From Cyclaneusma minus (taxonomy: Eukaryota; Ascomycota; Leotiomycetes; Marthamycetales; Marthamycetaceae), in contig JAKZHN010000002.1 in the NCBI GenBank assembly GCA_037179335.1, positions 434,001-498,000 of the forward strand: a stretch of DNA of 64,000 nt, written 5' to 3'. Positions 10,101 through 24,400 of the stretch are shown here, piece by piece; the stretch's first letter is position 1, and the number at the start of each line of letters is the position of its first letter. A program made the translations under genes and the position numbers. The notes below the pieces were generated by a model. It worked only from the letters and a program-made list of their open reading frames with translations. It had not been told where the DNA came from and ran no database searches.

Positions 10101-13100
10101 TGATGGGATTATGCGAGGCCGTTGCGATTTGATCTGAGGGCTAATTGGCTTTGTGACTGTAAGAGGAAAAGCTAGGACGGGTCCCGGGAAGCTTAAACAC
10201 TTTATGTTCGAGTTGCGGGCACATGTCCGCTGGGTGGCCTTTCATGCGACCTGGGGATATCTGGTGGTGATCATGGGAAGTAACTGGCTGATTGGCCTAG
10301 GAGGATTCTGTAACTGGCAAAAGGAGTTTGAGTTGTGATGAGAAGAAGATCAGGCATAGGCATTAGACTAAAGGCCTGATACTTGAGTGATATCGACGAA
10401 AACAACGTAAATCCAGAAACCACCAACCAGCAACGAGTAAAGGGAACGCAAATCCTCATAGCAGTATGTCACTGACGTCTGTCTTCATGCTACACTGACT
10501 TGAGCACAGCACCAACGCCACGAGCAGTGTTTCGTCGCGAACTTTCCTTGACAATTGGTACACTCAACGCATCGACGTTGCCACGTTCTGGACTCTTGCA
10601 AAAGTCCGTTCTAGAGATCCGTTCCAGACCGTACTAGCTCATAGCCCCGGAAAATTTCACTGGGCGGCTTTTCCACAATTGTCGAAGTTCCACTCAATGC
10701 CACGTGGGTGACGGGACCTCCACCTCGAGTTTGACTTTGCTCTATTATTGAGGTCAAGGTGTCGAAGTCCCATCAAAAAGCACTTGAGAGATAAGATGAT
10801 AGGACCCTCCAGGCACAGTCTACAGAATGAAACCCTTCACTTCTCACCAAGTGTGAGAGCAAGCCACAGGGTGACAAGGTGCAAGAATAGTAACGGAGGA
10901 AGTCTCCATGTTGATGTTGTATCATCCTCGAGGAATCTCAGCCCTAAATTCCAGAGTTCAGAAAAGCCGCATCCAGACCAAATGCCGTCATTTGACCAGG
11001 AGCGCAAGCTGAAAGTCGAAACACACCAGCCGCCTACTTCAAGTAGCATCAGGATCCATCCTCCCTTACCAGTCTTGGAGAAGGCCCGAACGGGTATCTC
11101 CCGGATTTCGAAAGCCCGGACGGATCCCGTAGGCTGTTGCTAAACAAAGTACTTCCAGAAGGTCTTGGCACACCCCCATGGCCATGGCTTCGGTCGACGC
11201 CACAAGTGACAAGCTTCGATCCTCGAAACAAACCAAAATCTCACAATCGGCCGCAACCTTCAAGCTTTCGAAGGAGTCCAGAGGATTCGCGATCACCAGA
11301 TTCTTCATTTCCACTGCCGCACACAGCTAGCAGAAATGCCGTGCTGTCGTCCGTCCAATGACGACAGTAATCCGCGCCTTGCTGCATCAAAGCCATTATT
11401 CGCTCGCGTTTTTCTCACGTACGTGCCGGCCGTGTATGCAACGCCGCAGACTCGCATCGTGCGGCTGTCCGTTGCAGGATGCCCGAGCAGAATCGCATTT
11501 TCAGAAAGGGAAAAGTCATGAGGATCGTGAAAATTTAGCCATGTCGTCAATTCTTATGAAAATGAAAGGTCGCACAATAAGGCAGAAATGGTGAAACGAA
11601 GAGGAAGTGCCGAAGTGAATGCAAGATCGACGTCGACGGATGATGGTGAAACGTTGACAGCTTCGCTTCACTGCAACGACCAATTTCTCAAGACTAATGA
11701 CGTGAAACAGGAAAAATGCATCTGCAGCAGAAAAAGACATGATGAAACGCATTGAGGGGCAGAATCTAGATATTTGTGAGAAAATTGCCATGCAAGGGCC
11801 ATGAGGTTGAGAAAAACATCACTACTTTACGTAGATCGGTTAGGGTAAGAAGCAAGGGAACAGAATCTCGACAACTCTCCCGTATCTGCAAAAGACAGCG
11901 GTGTGATTCTCGACATTCAATCCCACCATTTGAACCCGCATCGCAGCGTGCCGTTCCGTGCCGCCATGGCACATCTGTATTCCTTTCCTTAACAAGAAAA
12001 TGATCGACCCCTTACTCCCATCTCGGCAAAAACATCACGAGATCTCATCACCCGCAGTTCTAGCCAGAAGATTCCAGCGCCGAAAAGAATTTCAATGACC
12101 ATGTGTTGACCAAAGCCGAGGCCTTGGAACCGTGATGTGCGGCGTGCCAAAACATAGATTAAGAAATCCATACGGGCGGGTAACGGGTCCACCGACGGCG
12201 GCCGTTTTCGAGACCGCTCAGCCATTTGGACTGGCTCTTTTTTGCGGGGAAGACCGGGGATGCACTTGCAGTTGTGCCGGCTGGATCGCGAGATCCAATC
12301 GTGTGGTGTGTGGATACTTATGTTGAGCATTTATACATTGATGTTACTTGTACCCACAGATTGAGTTGTTTTTCCTTCTTTGGTGATCTGGCTGCAGGTT
12401 GTGCAGGTAGAAGAAGAAAATCCAGCGTGTTGGGAACACATAGGAAAATGCACTCACATCGTGACATTCTGACCACAAGGTTCTGTCCGTAGGATATTGA
12501 CCTATTTTTGAAGCTCTTGGAGTCTTGGTGGGCTTACACATCGAGGACTAAAACTCCGAGATGGTCTTATTTTCCTTGTAGGCTTGTTATCTCAGCCCCA
12601 AGAAAGGATCGACGCTCTGTAACCGTGGCTTTGGGGACGGAACAAGACCAGATCAAGATGCGACTGCGAGGGATTATTGCGAGGGGAAAAAGTGGAAAAC
12701 AACTTGGGATCCCGGGCCGTTGCCATTACCCACCGTTGCAAGCACCTTTGTGGACTGGGAATCCCCTCACTTGACGCATCTGTCCCGCATCTTCTCTCAG
12801 AGTATTCCCACCGCCATTTCACTCGGTATCATGAAGATCCAAGGCGGTGACAAGGCTCGCAATTTCCATGCCTCGTCGTCCCAAAATGATGTTTGTGAGC
12901 TCCTTTTCCCGCGTGTTGGTGAAACCTTGGGGCCCTGGCAGGTAACACTAACGCGATAGAGCCAAGAGGACCTGCAAGGGACAGGGACGAGGCAGCAGGG
13001 ATTTCCTCGCTGGGAACAGCGGCATGTCGAGTCCCAAGTTGTCACTTCGGGTGCGCGAGTCGCCCCGGGACCTGCATATTCAGCTTGCCTTCAATGGCCT

Positions 13101-15175
13101 TGTTCGCGGCCTACATGTATGTTTGTGCTGTTGGAAGCGAATGCTGCCGTGCATGCAAAATGCAAATGCAAATGCATTGCGTGGAAAATCGCAATTGGTG
13201 AATAATGGTGATGCAAGCAAAAATTACGAAAAAAATTACGTCGTCGTGCTTCTTTTTTGGGGGACTGAGATGTGCCGCGTTACAGCTCGCGTGGAAGCAG
13301 CTGGATGGGGACTTTTGTCGTTCAACATACAATTAGGACGTTTCGATGTTATCCCCACCGCGCTACACGATGTCGTTCACTCCACTCGCCGGCGTTGGTG
13401 GAAAGTGGGGGTTCAGGGTTATGTACCGTTGAAGGCCGAAGGGTTCCGCTGCCACATGTGACGATGGTCTTCCCTGCCATCGAACGTTGAACGTGGAGTT
13501 TGTGGAGAAGAGCACGCGTTGTGATTGATTCAATGAAGTCGGAAGGCTGGTGGTGAGACAACTTGACAGCACCAGCAATTCCTGAGATCTGTGATGGTTG
13601 GGATTGGTTGTCTACTTGATGGCAGCTGTTGATAATGACAAATTGCGCCACGTGCGAAGACCCCTCGAGTTTGAAGATCTGGATGGAAAAAGTAATGTTT
13701 TGGGCATGAGAAAAAGGAAGTCAAAAAGGGGACTTCTCAACTTAGGTATTTGCTTCTTTTGCCTTTTGAGCCAGCCAGCAATCAATGCGGTGCTGATAGT
13801 GATGATGGGCTGGGAGATCTTCTATCTCTCACCTGGGACCCTGGGCTTAGTTTGCGAATTGTTGCCTTGGCTGATGTTGATGCGGTCAGCTTCAAGATTG
13901 GATTCTCGTCATGGATGAAGAACGCCATGGCTCGTGGGTCGGCGCGCCGTCGGGGTCGCAGTCGTACCATAACGGCGTTGGAGGCGTTGAAGGAATCAAG
14001 AGATGGAGTTGAAGCGTCGCCAACGTTTCCAATGGAAGACGGTTTCTCCAACGGGTTGGTAAAGGCACCGGCTGAATCTAAAAATGTTGTCTCTCGTCCG
14101 ATGTTGTTCAGCTGAAGTCAAATCGCCCGCGGACTTCTCTTCGATCCCGGAAGTAACGCATCAGCCCGGTTCAAGTGCCCATGAGTTCCTGAAGATCGCG
14201 GACTGGAGTCAGTGGCCAACGATACGATGGTCGTGATAACGGTGACACCGAAAAGCCGTTGTGCCGTGACGATCGGCGTGCTTGTGAAATGAACATCATA
14301 GCTGCTCTAAACATATACCCGCCGCGCTCAGTAGGCCATCTCCGAGGAAATTCATTCCAAAGCGCTGATCCAAACTTGAACACCTTGGATTCTCGGTTAT
14401 GTTGTCGTTGTCGGCTGAGGGGATTCGTAAGTTGGGGGTTACACGCAGCCTCACCTCCGCATGAATAGAAGAAGTGCTGTGCAACCCATACAATTCATAA
14501 GTATTGAAGAACTGCAGTTGGTTGAGCTGGATGACCTCAAAATACACGCGCGGTTGGTGTTTCAGCTTTCAATATTTTCTGCTTGAATGCAACAGCAATT
14601 CGCAACCATCACCACCATGGCATCCTCATACCGAACATTTAGCGATTTGTCCTCGCGACCGCAGCGGCGGGAGGGTCGCTTTGGAGGCTGCAGCTTGCCG
14701 ACACGGTCCAAGGGATTTCAAGGACACACACACGACGGCGGCGTCAACGGGAGCGAAGGATGCATCCCGAAGCCATTGGCGAATCAGCACAGCCGTGGAA
14801 TCAGGGGGAGAAGAGCTCGTTTGTCTTTCTTTGACGAGCGGGCCGTTGGGCCGTTGGCGTTGGTTGGCCGAAGGTTTTTGGAATCATTCCGCCGGCTTTC
14901 CCAGAAACACGGATGTTGGTACAGCAGCAGCGCCAACGGCGTGGGAATCTCGTGAAGCGGAAATTTGAAGAAACGGGGAGACGAGGCTCGGTGTCGTCAT
15001 CCCCTCGATTTTCAACGTAGAAGACTCCGTTCACCCCTCTCGGCCAGACCCAATCATCATATTGTGCACGGCGCGCCACGCTTTCGACCGACTGTCGGTG
15101 CGCAGTAAACCGAAAAAAGCCGGGATGGCCCGACGCGGTCCGAGGCGGTCCGAAACTCTATGCAAAGCTAATTGC
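7167..15175. other. 8-kb gene-poor interval of normal base composition
   Basis: Many overlapping frames of 60-155 codons exist on both strands, but none shows a conserved motif, good codon character or joinable splice pattern. The stretch next to the AT island (15117-15165) is GC-rich and contains a direct repeat of GCGGTCCGAG. A few short GCAAAT repeats occur near 13157. I cannot tell non-coding DNA from long-decayed genes here. Confidence 0.4.
9800..9936. repeat. 13-bp inverted repeat enclosing about 110 bp
   Basis: CAGATCGTGGAAT at 9800-9812 is exactly complementary to 9924-9936. A further short direct repeat, GGAGCTAGAAGT, lies inside at about 9830 and again near 10009. The arms are short for a transposon terminus and no coding sequence lies between, so this may be a decayed foldback element or chance. 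Confidence 0.35.
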
Positions 15176-15750
15176 AGTTTAATTTAATTTTTAATTTTAA
15201 TTTAAAGTTCCAGCCTTATTTAAAATTAAACTAATATTTTAATTTACAATTTTAATTTAAAATTTATTTAATAGCTTAATTTAAAACTAGTTTGCTAGCC
15301 TAATTTAAAATTCCAATTTAATTTAAAATTAATTTGCTAGTTTAATTTAAAATTTCAATTCAATTTAATATCCGCAATTATTTAATATTATATGCTTTTA
15401 TATTATTTTTAAAAAATCAAAACTGTTTGTTTTTTGAATTAAATATCTAAGTTTAAATTAAAATTTATAAAATTTGGATTGCAATTAATACTATTTATAT
15501 TAGTTTTATATTAAAGCGCTATTTTAATATAAAATTTTATAGCTAATTAAATTAATAAATATTTTTAATTTTTAAATAATTGAAAATAATTTTTAGAAAA
15601 AATTATATATAAATTTAATAGCAAAAAAATGATTTATTTTAAAAAAATAAAAATAAAAAATAAAAAATAAAAAAATATTTATATATATATATATAATTAT
15701 ATATATATGATAATTAAATAAATTATAATAAATTATAAAGTATTTTAATT

Positions 15751-15854
15751 ATTATATTTAAATAATTATATTTAAATAATTATATTTAAATAATTGTATT
15801 TAAATAATTATATTTAAATAATTATATTTAAATAATTATATTTAAATAATTATA
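15751..15854. repeat. 14-bp AT minisatellite, about 7 copies
   Basis: The unit ATTATATTTAAATA is repeated head to tail about 7.4 times, with a single T to G change in one unit near 15796. It lies in the AT-rich island. Confidence 0.8.
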
Positions 15855-17081
15855 ATTATATAGCTATATAATATATCAATTTAATATAGCTATTGATTAA
15901 CTTTTTATAAATAATGCTTAATAACGCCGTTTTAATTTTGAATTTTTGAATTTTTGAATTTTTTATTTAATAGTCTAAAATTGTTATTTAAAACCATTAT
16001 ATAATTTAAAACTCATTATTATTTAAAACTTAATTTAATTTAAAATTTAATTTAATTTAAAATTAATAAAGTATTGTAATGTTTTGGCTCAATCTCATTA
16101 AATATATAATTTAAATTCAGGCTTTAATATAATTTAAAATTAATAAAATAAAATAATTTTAGAAAAACCCGCTAAAATTGCTAAGCTTAGCTATTATAAT
16201 ATTAATAAATATTTAAAACTAGCTAAAAAAATACTTTGAATACAATATTATATTAATAAAGCTATGGGGTATTTATAATTTTTAAATATAGTATAAAAAA
16301 CAATCTTTATTTATAGAATAAATAATTAAAAGCACCGTTATTTTATATTTTTTATTAAATGCGTATGTTTATATTTTAAATATATAATTAAAAATTAAAT
16401 AAGCAAAAGCAAAGAATTTAAAAATAACTAAAATATATACTTAAAAAGTAAATAATTTTAAAAAAAATCAGCCAAAAAAATTAAAAATTAAAAATTAAAT
16501 TAAAATACAATTAAATAATGATTTAAATTAAAGCCATAGCCGAATTTAAAAATATTAATATTGCGCCTATATATTAAATTGAAAATAAATACTAAAATTT
16601 ATTACTATTGGGATTTATAAATTTGCGGTTCTTTTAAAATTAATAATATCGATTTTAATTGCAATAGCCTTTTTTTTAGCTGAATTATTTAAAAAACCAA
16701 TATTTATAAATTTAATTTTATAGCTGCCTATAGCTATTTACTACATATTTATTGCAACCCGGATTTAAATAATAAAGCGAATACCAATTATTATAAAAAT
16801 TCCAAAAATAAAATAGATTAATTAAATAGGTTTAGCTTATTCGCTAGCAGTAAAAAATTCTTAATTAATAAAATTGGAAAAATTTTAATTATTGGCAATT
16901 TGGAAATTAATTATATTTGCAATAATTGCTATATAAGCAATTATTCTGCCGTTTTTATATTTAAATGGCTTTATATAAAAAATATATTATATTATTGGAC
17001 CATCAATATAAATTTTTGCTAAATATTTTTAAATACTAGGCTTTAAAACCCAAGCTATTCTGTATTTGGACAAAGCGTTAT

Positions 17082-17357
17082 TTGAATTTTAAAGCGCTTG
17101 CGGGATATTTAATTAATTGCTTATTTTTAAAATTCCCGGATAATAGATTTATTTTAAAATTTAGTCTATTTTGCCTTTTTTTAGCTTATTGTATATTCGT
17201 AATTTATTATATTGCTTTTAATTTAATGCTAAAACTAATTTATAATAAGGCTAGCCTTATATATTTACGCGGTATTAAATTCAAATATAAAGCGTTTAAT
17301 AAAGCTTTTGGCGCTTATAAAATTACTAGGAAAAAAAGGCTAGTTTTAATATATTAA
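17082..17357 (+). pseudogene. possible Ty1/copia pol relic
   Basis: This is the longest non-repetitive frame in the AT island (91 codons). The part reading NKASLIYLRGIKFKYKAF followed by YKITRKKRL resembles, loosely, the segment after the copia integrase core. There a GKKPSLxHLRxxGCxAY motif is followed by IPRxxKLxPRA. Many residues have drifted toward I, K, N, Y and L, as expected after C-to-T decay. The similarity is by eye from family knowledge and weak. The frame could also be chance. Confidence 0.25.
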
Positions 17358-18507
17358 AATTATAAATGATAGTGGTAATTGATAATATTATTGCAAAAAA
17401 ACTTATTGAATAAAAAAAAAATTTATTACGCGGGAAAAATCAGCAAGCGTAGAGAAAAAAGGGATTTATTATAAAAATGGAAAAATTATTGATTTTAAAC
17501 TAATTGTTATTCTCGGGCTAATTATTATTCTTAGGTTAATTATTGTTTTTGGGCTAATTATTATTTTTAAATTGCTTAGTCGTTTTTTTATTGCCTTTGA
17601 AAAAAGTAAAATAATTGGAGTTTTATTAATAGGATTATTGGCGGGGTATTTTCGAATTAAAGGCATTAATTATTATAAAAAAGAAATGTAAAAAGTAAAA
17701 ATAAAAATCATAAATAAATTAATATAATATTTAAAAATATTAAAAACAATTAAAGCAAACTGATATATATATATATATATAAAGCAAAAATTAATAATTA
17801 ATTTAAAATTAATTTAATATAAAGCAAATATATAAAATAGCGATATAATATTTTAAAAATAGGATATTTATAAAAAAGCCAAAATAATATTTTTAAAGCA
17901 AGCCTTAATTTTAAATAAATTATAAAAAGTATTTTAAATACAATTAAAATCTTTAGCAAAGTTACCATTTTTATTAATATTTAATAAAATTTAAATTTAA
18001 AATCATTAATTGATTTTTTAAAATAATTTTTTAAAATATTAAAAAAAAACTATTTAAAAAGTAAATATAAAAAAATAGCGATAAAAGAAATACAAAGAAA
18101 TCCTAATTAGAAATAAATATAGGCAGCTTAGTTTTTAAAATATTATTAATTAAAAAATATGCTATTAGTCCTTTTAAATTAAAACATTAAATAGCCATAA
18201 AAATTATTTAAATTGGATTAGTTTTAATTAATTTATATTGGTAATTTAAAATATAAAAACCTAATTCTTTTTTTAATTATTTATATTTAATAAAAAGCAA
18301 TTAAATAAAAATATATAATTAATAGAGCTAAAAATCAAAATATAATTAAATATATATTGAGAACCTTACATTTATTATAAAGCTCGTAGATTTTATATAC
18401 AATATAATATATATATATAATAATTTAATTAAATATTAAGCTTTAGCAGCAATTGCTAAAAAATGGAATAACTTATATAGAAATATTAATTTTAAAAACC
18501 AAAATCT

Positions 18508-18535
18508 GTCACGATCCAGTGCCTTGCAATAAAAT
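18508..18535. other. GC-richer patch in the AT island
   Basis: CTGTCACGATCCAGTGCCTT stands out from the AT-rich surroundings. It begins with TGTCACGAT, a start often seen in LTRs of fungal retrotransposons, so it may mark a less mutated LTR edge. I found no second copy in the window. Confidence 0.25.
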
Positions 18536-21301
18536 TAACTGGAAAGTTTAAGCTTTAATTCTAAATTAAGAAATCTAATTTTAAGGGATAAAAGCCTGCT
18601 ATTTATATTAATTTCTCCAGCCCCCGTGTTTTAATATTTTGTATATGCTTAATGCATTAATTTGGCTTTTAAAATATTAAGCTTATATAAAATATTGCTT
18701 ATTATAATAATAATGGCTATTATTTTAGCAATATTATAATTTATTTATAATAATAATAATTATTGCTTTGGTACTACTATAATTTATTTTTAATGCATAT
18801 AAGCGGTTATAATATCATTGTATATAAATATATATAATAATTTGCTAATTAAGCTTTAGTTTATTAGTATAAATAAGGTTTTAAATTATTAAATTATTTC
18901 TTGTTTTTTGTATAGCGGAATCTTTTTTTTTCCATTGGTTTTGGTCGGATTTTTTCGGCTTTTCCGGATCCGTGCTTTTGCAATTTTTGGATTTCTTAGC
19001 CTTTAGCAATTGCAATTCTTTTTTAATTGGCGTTTTTTTATATATTATATATATTAAATTAAATTTTAAGCCCCTTATTTAAAATTTTAATATATATTAT
19101 CTAAAATTTTATTCGGGATATATTTAATAATGCTAAATTTAAAATAATTATTTAAAGGTCCATTTTCCCCTATTTTTTGAATTGCCAGCTTTATTTATTT
19201 TTATTATACCCATTGCAGCTATATTATATAGCCCTATACTAGCTATAATAATATTATAGCGGCTTAAGTTTTATTATTTTTAGCTAATTGTTTATTTTTA
19301 CCGGCCTATATTAATTATATTATTTTTTAAATATTTTATAATACATTTTTGTATTTTAATAAGCCTTTAATTTTGAATTTATACAATTATTAAATTAATT
19401 TTACTATTTTCGACTTTTGCAATAATGTTTTTAAAACGTTTATCTAAATGCCGAAATAGCATTAAATTTTTAATTTTTAGCTTAATTAATTAATTAAAAT
19501 TTATATGCATACTTTTTAAATTTTTTAAAATCTTAATAATATGCATTTTAATTAATAGAATTATATAAATAGTTTTTATTTTCCCTATTAATCTTAATTT
19601 AAGTTTTTTAAATTAACGGTTGTTTTATTATTTTTTATAGCTTTTAATTTATTTAAAAATATAATAATTGTGGCCGTATTAAATATAAAATAGGTATTTA
19701 TTTTTAATATCAAATTATTATAAATTATTAAAATATCAATCATAAATCCTTAGCGTTTTTTAACCTGTTTTATTAATTTATATTAATTTTAATTAAGGCA
19801 TTAATTTCTTTTACCAATTTTATAGCTATTGCAATTTCCGGTTTATATATTTTTTGCCTTTTAATAATAACAATAATAATAACGTTTTTTGAAAGAAGCT
19901 TATTATTAAAAAGCCTCATTTTATAAGCCCTGCCTTTTAAATAATTAGGAACGTTTTTTATATTTTTATTATTTATAATAATTAAAGAGTAAAATATTGT
20001 AAAAAAATTAATTTTGGCAAACTTAATTTAATTTATATAATATATGGAATTTTAAATTTTAATTATTTTAATATTTTTTTATATGTATATTTTTTGCTTA
20101 TAATATATAATTGAAATTAGGCTTAATATAATTTTTAATAATTTTTAATAAAAGAATGATTTATATATATATTTGCTTTAAAATTATATATTTGCTTTAA
20201 AATTATATGTTATTTTAAATAAGTATAAGGCTTATATAAATATTTTAATATAATAATAATTTAAATAATATTGGATATTTTTTAACGCAATTAAATAATT
20301 GCGAATTTAATTTTGCCCATAAATTAGAATTAGATTTTTTGGTGCAAATTTAAATTTATTATTTATATAATTTGGTTTAAATAATGCTTGACAATTAAGG
20401 GTTCGTATATAAAAATAGAATAAATTTTTCTTATTTTTTATATATAAAAATATATAAATATGTATATAATTGCTTGCTTAATAATATATAATTCGATTTA
20501 AATATGCATAATTTAATTTAAATAGCGCCTTTATAAATTATTTTGATATTAATATACTTGGACTATGAAGCTAAATATAATATAAATTTCTTTTATTATT
20601 TTTAACTTTAATCTTTTTAGAAAGCTTTATAAAACAATATATATATAATACCTTTTTATAAATTTTATTAATATATTAAGGCTTGCTAAATATATTAATT
20701 TTGCAAGGCCAATTAAAAGCTGGTAATAAATAAAAATAAAATAAATTCTTTTATAATTTCCAAATTTTTAATTTTTAATTTTTAAAAATTATATGCTTTT
20801 TCCGCTTTTTTAATAGCAATATATATATGCATTTTCCCCCCTTTTTTTTAAATTTCCAAAGGTTTAAAATTATAATACTTTTTAAAGCCTAATCCAATTT
20901 TTAAATAATTTTATTATATCCCGTTTATTTTATTTTAAATTTTTATTTAATCCATATTATTTATTTAGCTATAATATAATTCAAAAGAAAAATCCATTTT
21001 TTATTGTTGCTGGTGGTTGCTAATTTATAGTTTTTTATAATATTAAAAAATTAATTAAGGCTTATTTTAAAAAATTGGTATAAAATATATTATATATTTT
21101 ATTGAATAAATTTAATTTATAATTATGAATGGTTTTTATCTTAATTATTTTATATTTAATATATTGTTAATTCAATATCTTATTAAAATGGTTTATATAT
21201 AAATTGTTTAAATTTAATTATATTTTATTACCGATTTTAATTCTTTTAGGTTATTTTTAATATTGAGTTTTATATTTTTTATAATTTTTATATTGGTTTA
21301 T

Positions 21302-21440
21302 ATTTATATTATTTATATTATTTATATTATTTATATTATTTATATTATTTATATTATTTATATTATTTATATTATTTATATTATTTATATTATTTATATT
21401 ATTTATATTATTTATATTATTTATATTATTTATATTATTT
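21302..21440. repeat. 9-bp microsatellite (ATTTATATT)n, about 15 copies
   Basis: A nearly perfect head-to-tail array with a 9-bp period. In one plus frame it encodes a Tyr-Ile-Ile repeat, which gives a spurious 71-codon open frame. Confidence 0.9.
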
Positions 21441-24400
21441 TTGGCTTTTTTAGCTTTATAATTAAAGCAATTATTTAATTAATAGCAAATTTAAAGCTAG
21501 CGAAAATAAATAGGGTATTAAAAAGAAATGGCTTTATATTATATTTATATATTATAAAAAAGGGCTTATTTTTATTGTTTTAATTATATAAATATTAATT
21601 AAAAGTTGGGCATATAATAATAATTTAGCCTATTTTCTTTTAATTATAATTTATAATTTGTTTTTAATAGTTGCATTTATTTATTTTATAGCTTTATTTA
21701 TTTTTGCATAAAAGGCTATAAATAGGAATTTTTTATTTTTAGCAATTTGCAAAATACCTTTTAAAATAGGCTAATAAATTGCAGTTTTTAATTGGAGATA
21801 ATATGCGAAAATAGGCTATAATATAAATAGTAAAATTTAATAAAACAATTTGCTATTAATTTTGCTATAATCGTTTTTAAAAACTAATTTTCTTTTATTT
21901 AAATAATTAATTATTATAATAATATTTGCATAATTATTGCTTTTTAATAAATTAAGTATAAAATTTATTAAAATTTGCAATTAAATTTAATTTGAAATTA
22001 GTAAAAGCTCTAAAAAACATATTTTTTATTTTTTTAAGCTTTTATATAGCGGTATAAATTGAAATTTATAATATATTTTATTATCTTTTATTTTATAAAG
22101 GGCTAAAACCACCGCCTAAATAATATTATTATATAATTTTTAAATAAATACTATTTTTAAAGATTTATATTTTGGTATCTATAGCTTTTATATATTTTTA
22201 TATACTTTTTGGTTTTTATTATTTAGGCTAAAATTTATAATTAATATAATTAGTTTTTATTTTAATAATAAGTATTTTATTTTTTTGCTTTTTTTGCTTT
22301 TTTTTAAAAAAAGCTTTTAATTTAAATATATAAAAGATTTAACCCTTTTTTTATTAAATTAAATGCGTTTTTTTATATTTTAGCTATATTGGTTAAATTT
22401 AATAATTTATTTATTATTAATATTAAAATAGCTATTTTATTTATAATTTTTTGGTTAATTTTATTCTTTTTAATAAAATAGCTATTTTATAAATAAATTG
22501 CTTATTTAATAAATTTGCTAATATATTTTGGTCCCGCCTTAATAAGGTCTTTGCTATAATATTTTATTTTTCTAATATATATGCAATTATAAAATTATAA
22601 TTTGCTAATAAAAAAGCCTATTTTATTTCTTATTTAAATAGTATATAAACTATTATAAAATATTTTAGAGTTTTATAATTTATTTATATCTAAAATAACC
22701 TTTATATTATTTTTTAAATTAATTGCAAACTTTTTAAAGCATTTAATAATTGCTAATAATCTTTTATTATAAATTAAATAATTATGTTTTATAGGCTTTT
22801 TTAAAAAAAAAGGAATAATTTATATTATTTTATTGTTTTTTATTTAAAATAGCGCTTTGCCTATATTATATTTTAAAGCATTAATTTTTATATATATTTT
22901 AAGGTTTAAATTAAATGCTATTAAAATTATAATAAAAATAAATATTTTTTTAAATTGTATAAATGCCTTTTTAGCTTTTGTAATTTATTTAAAAGGCTGG
23001 TTTTTTTAACCAAAGCTATAATAAATAAATAAAGCTTAAAAGAAAATTATAAATCTTTTACAAAAGTTGGCAAATTCTAGAAATCTTTAAACGCCTTTTA
23101 AGCTGGTAGAAAATAGCCAATTAATAATAGCCTTAATCTTTTTAAAATTTATAATTATTTATTTTAAAATTTTGTTATTATAATTGGCTTTAATAACAAA
23201 ATTTAAAAATTTAATAAGTTTAATTTTAAATTTATATTTTTCGATATTTAATTATAGCCTAGTTTTTTTAATTGCTTTAATTTTTTTATATATATTTATA
23301 ATATAGCTTTAAAAAGCCGTTTATATAAATTAGTATATTATTTATATATATTAAGCAGAAATTATTTAAATATTCGGCCAAGCAATAATTAATATATTAT
23401 TAAAAACTGCTTGGGGTATTAGCCAGCCTAAAAGAAATTACTATTTATTTATATAATTTATATTAAATATAAAAAGCCGTTATTTACTTATCTTTTTTAG
23501 CAATTTTAATTTTATGAAATATTGCAATTATATTTAATTTAATAAATTATTATCTTATTTAATTGCTTATAAAATTTTATAAATTAGGGGTAAAAAATAG
23601 CAATTTTTTTTAAATATTTTATTTAAAGCCTGATAATTTATATAAAAGCTTAGGTTTTTTTTGGTTTTTTAATAAATAGCATTAAAATTGGCGCCGGTAA
23701 ATTATTTATTTGTATAAATCCCTTTTTTAAATATTTAATAAAAGAAATTCTTAGTATTGAAAGCTTTTTTTGGCTTACTTTATATATAAATTCCCAAAAT
23801 ATAATAGGACTTTTATCGTTTTTTTAATTTAATATAATAATTAATTTTAAAATTTTGGCGGAAAAACAGTTTATTTGCTTTTTTCCAATTAAATTTATTT
23901 AATATATTTTATTAATATTTTGGCAAAATCCTTTTTAGGTTTATAAATATTTCAATTTTTAAAGCCTTTTTTATATTAGCTGGAAAATAGGCAATATATA
24001 TATATATATATTTTAGCAAGCCTGATAAATATTATTTTATTAACTTTGGCAATATTTATTTCCCAATATAATTATTTATATTAATTGCTAATTACCTGGC
24101 TTAATAAATATATTTATAAAATTAATTATAATATTATTGTCTATTCTGAATTTTTTGTTTATTAATTTTATATTTATATTAATATTGCAAAACCTTATTA
24201 TAAATATATTTCTAAAAAAAATGATTTATGAAATTGAATATAATTATTTTGATTAAATAAGATCAATTAAAGCAATTAGGCGGTTTTGTAAGTATTTAAT
24301 TTTAATTTAAAAGGCCGAATATATTTTATTATAAAAATCCTCTTTTTTTTTATAATAAAGCAATGAATTGTTTTGCGGTTAAAAATATGGCGTTTATTAT

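Noticed and set aside
21263..21478. 71-codon YII-repeat frame
   Set aside because: Produced entirely by the 9-bp microsatellite.
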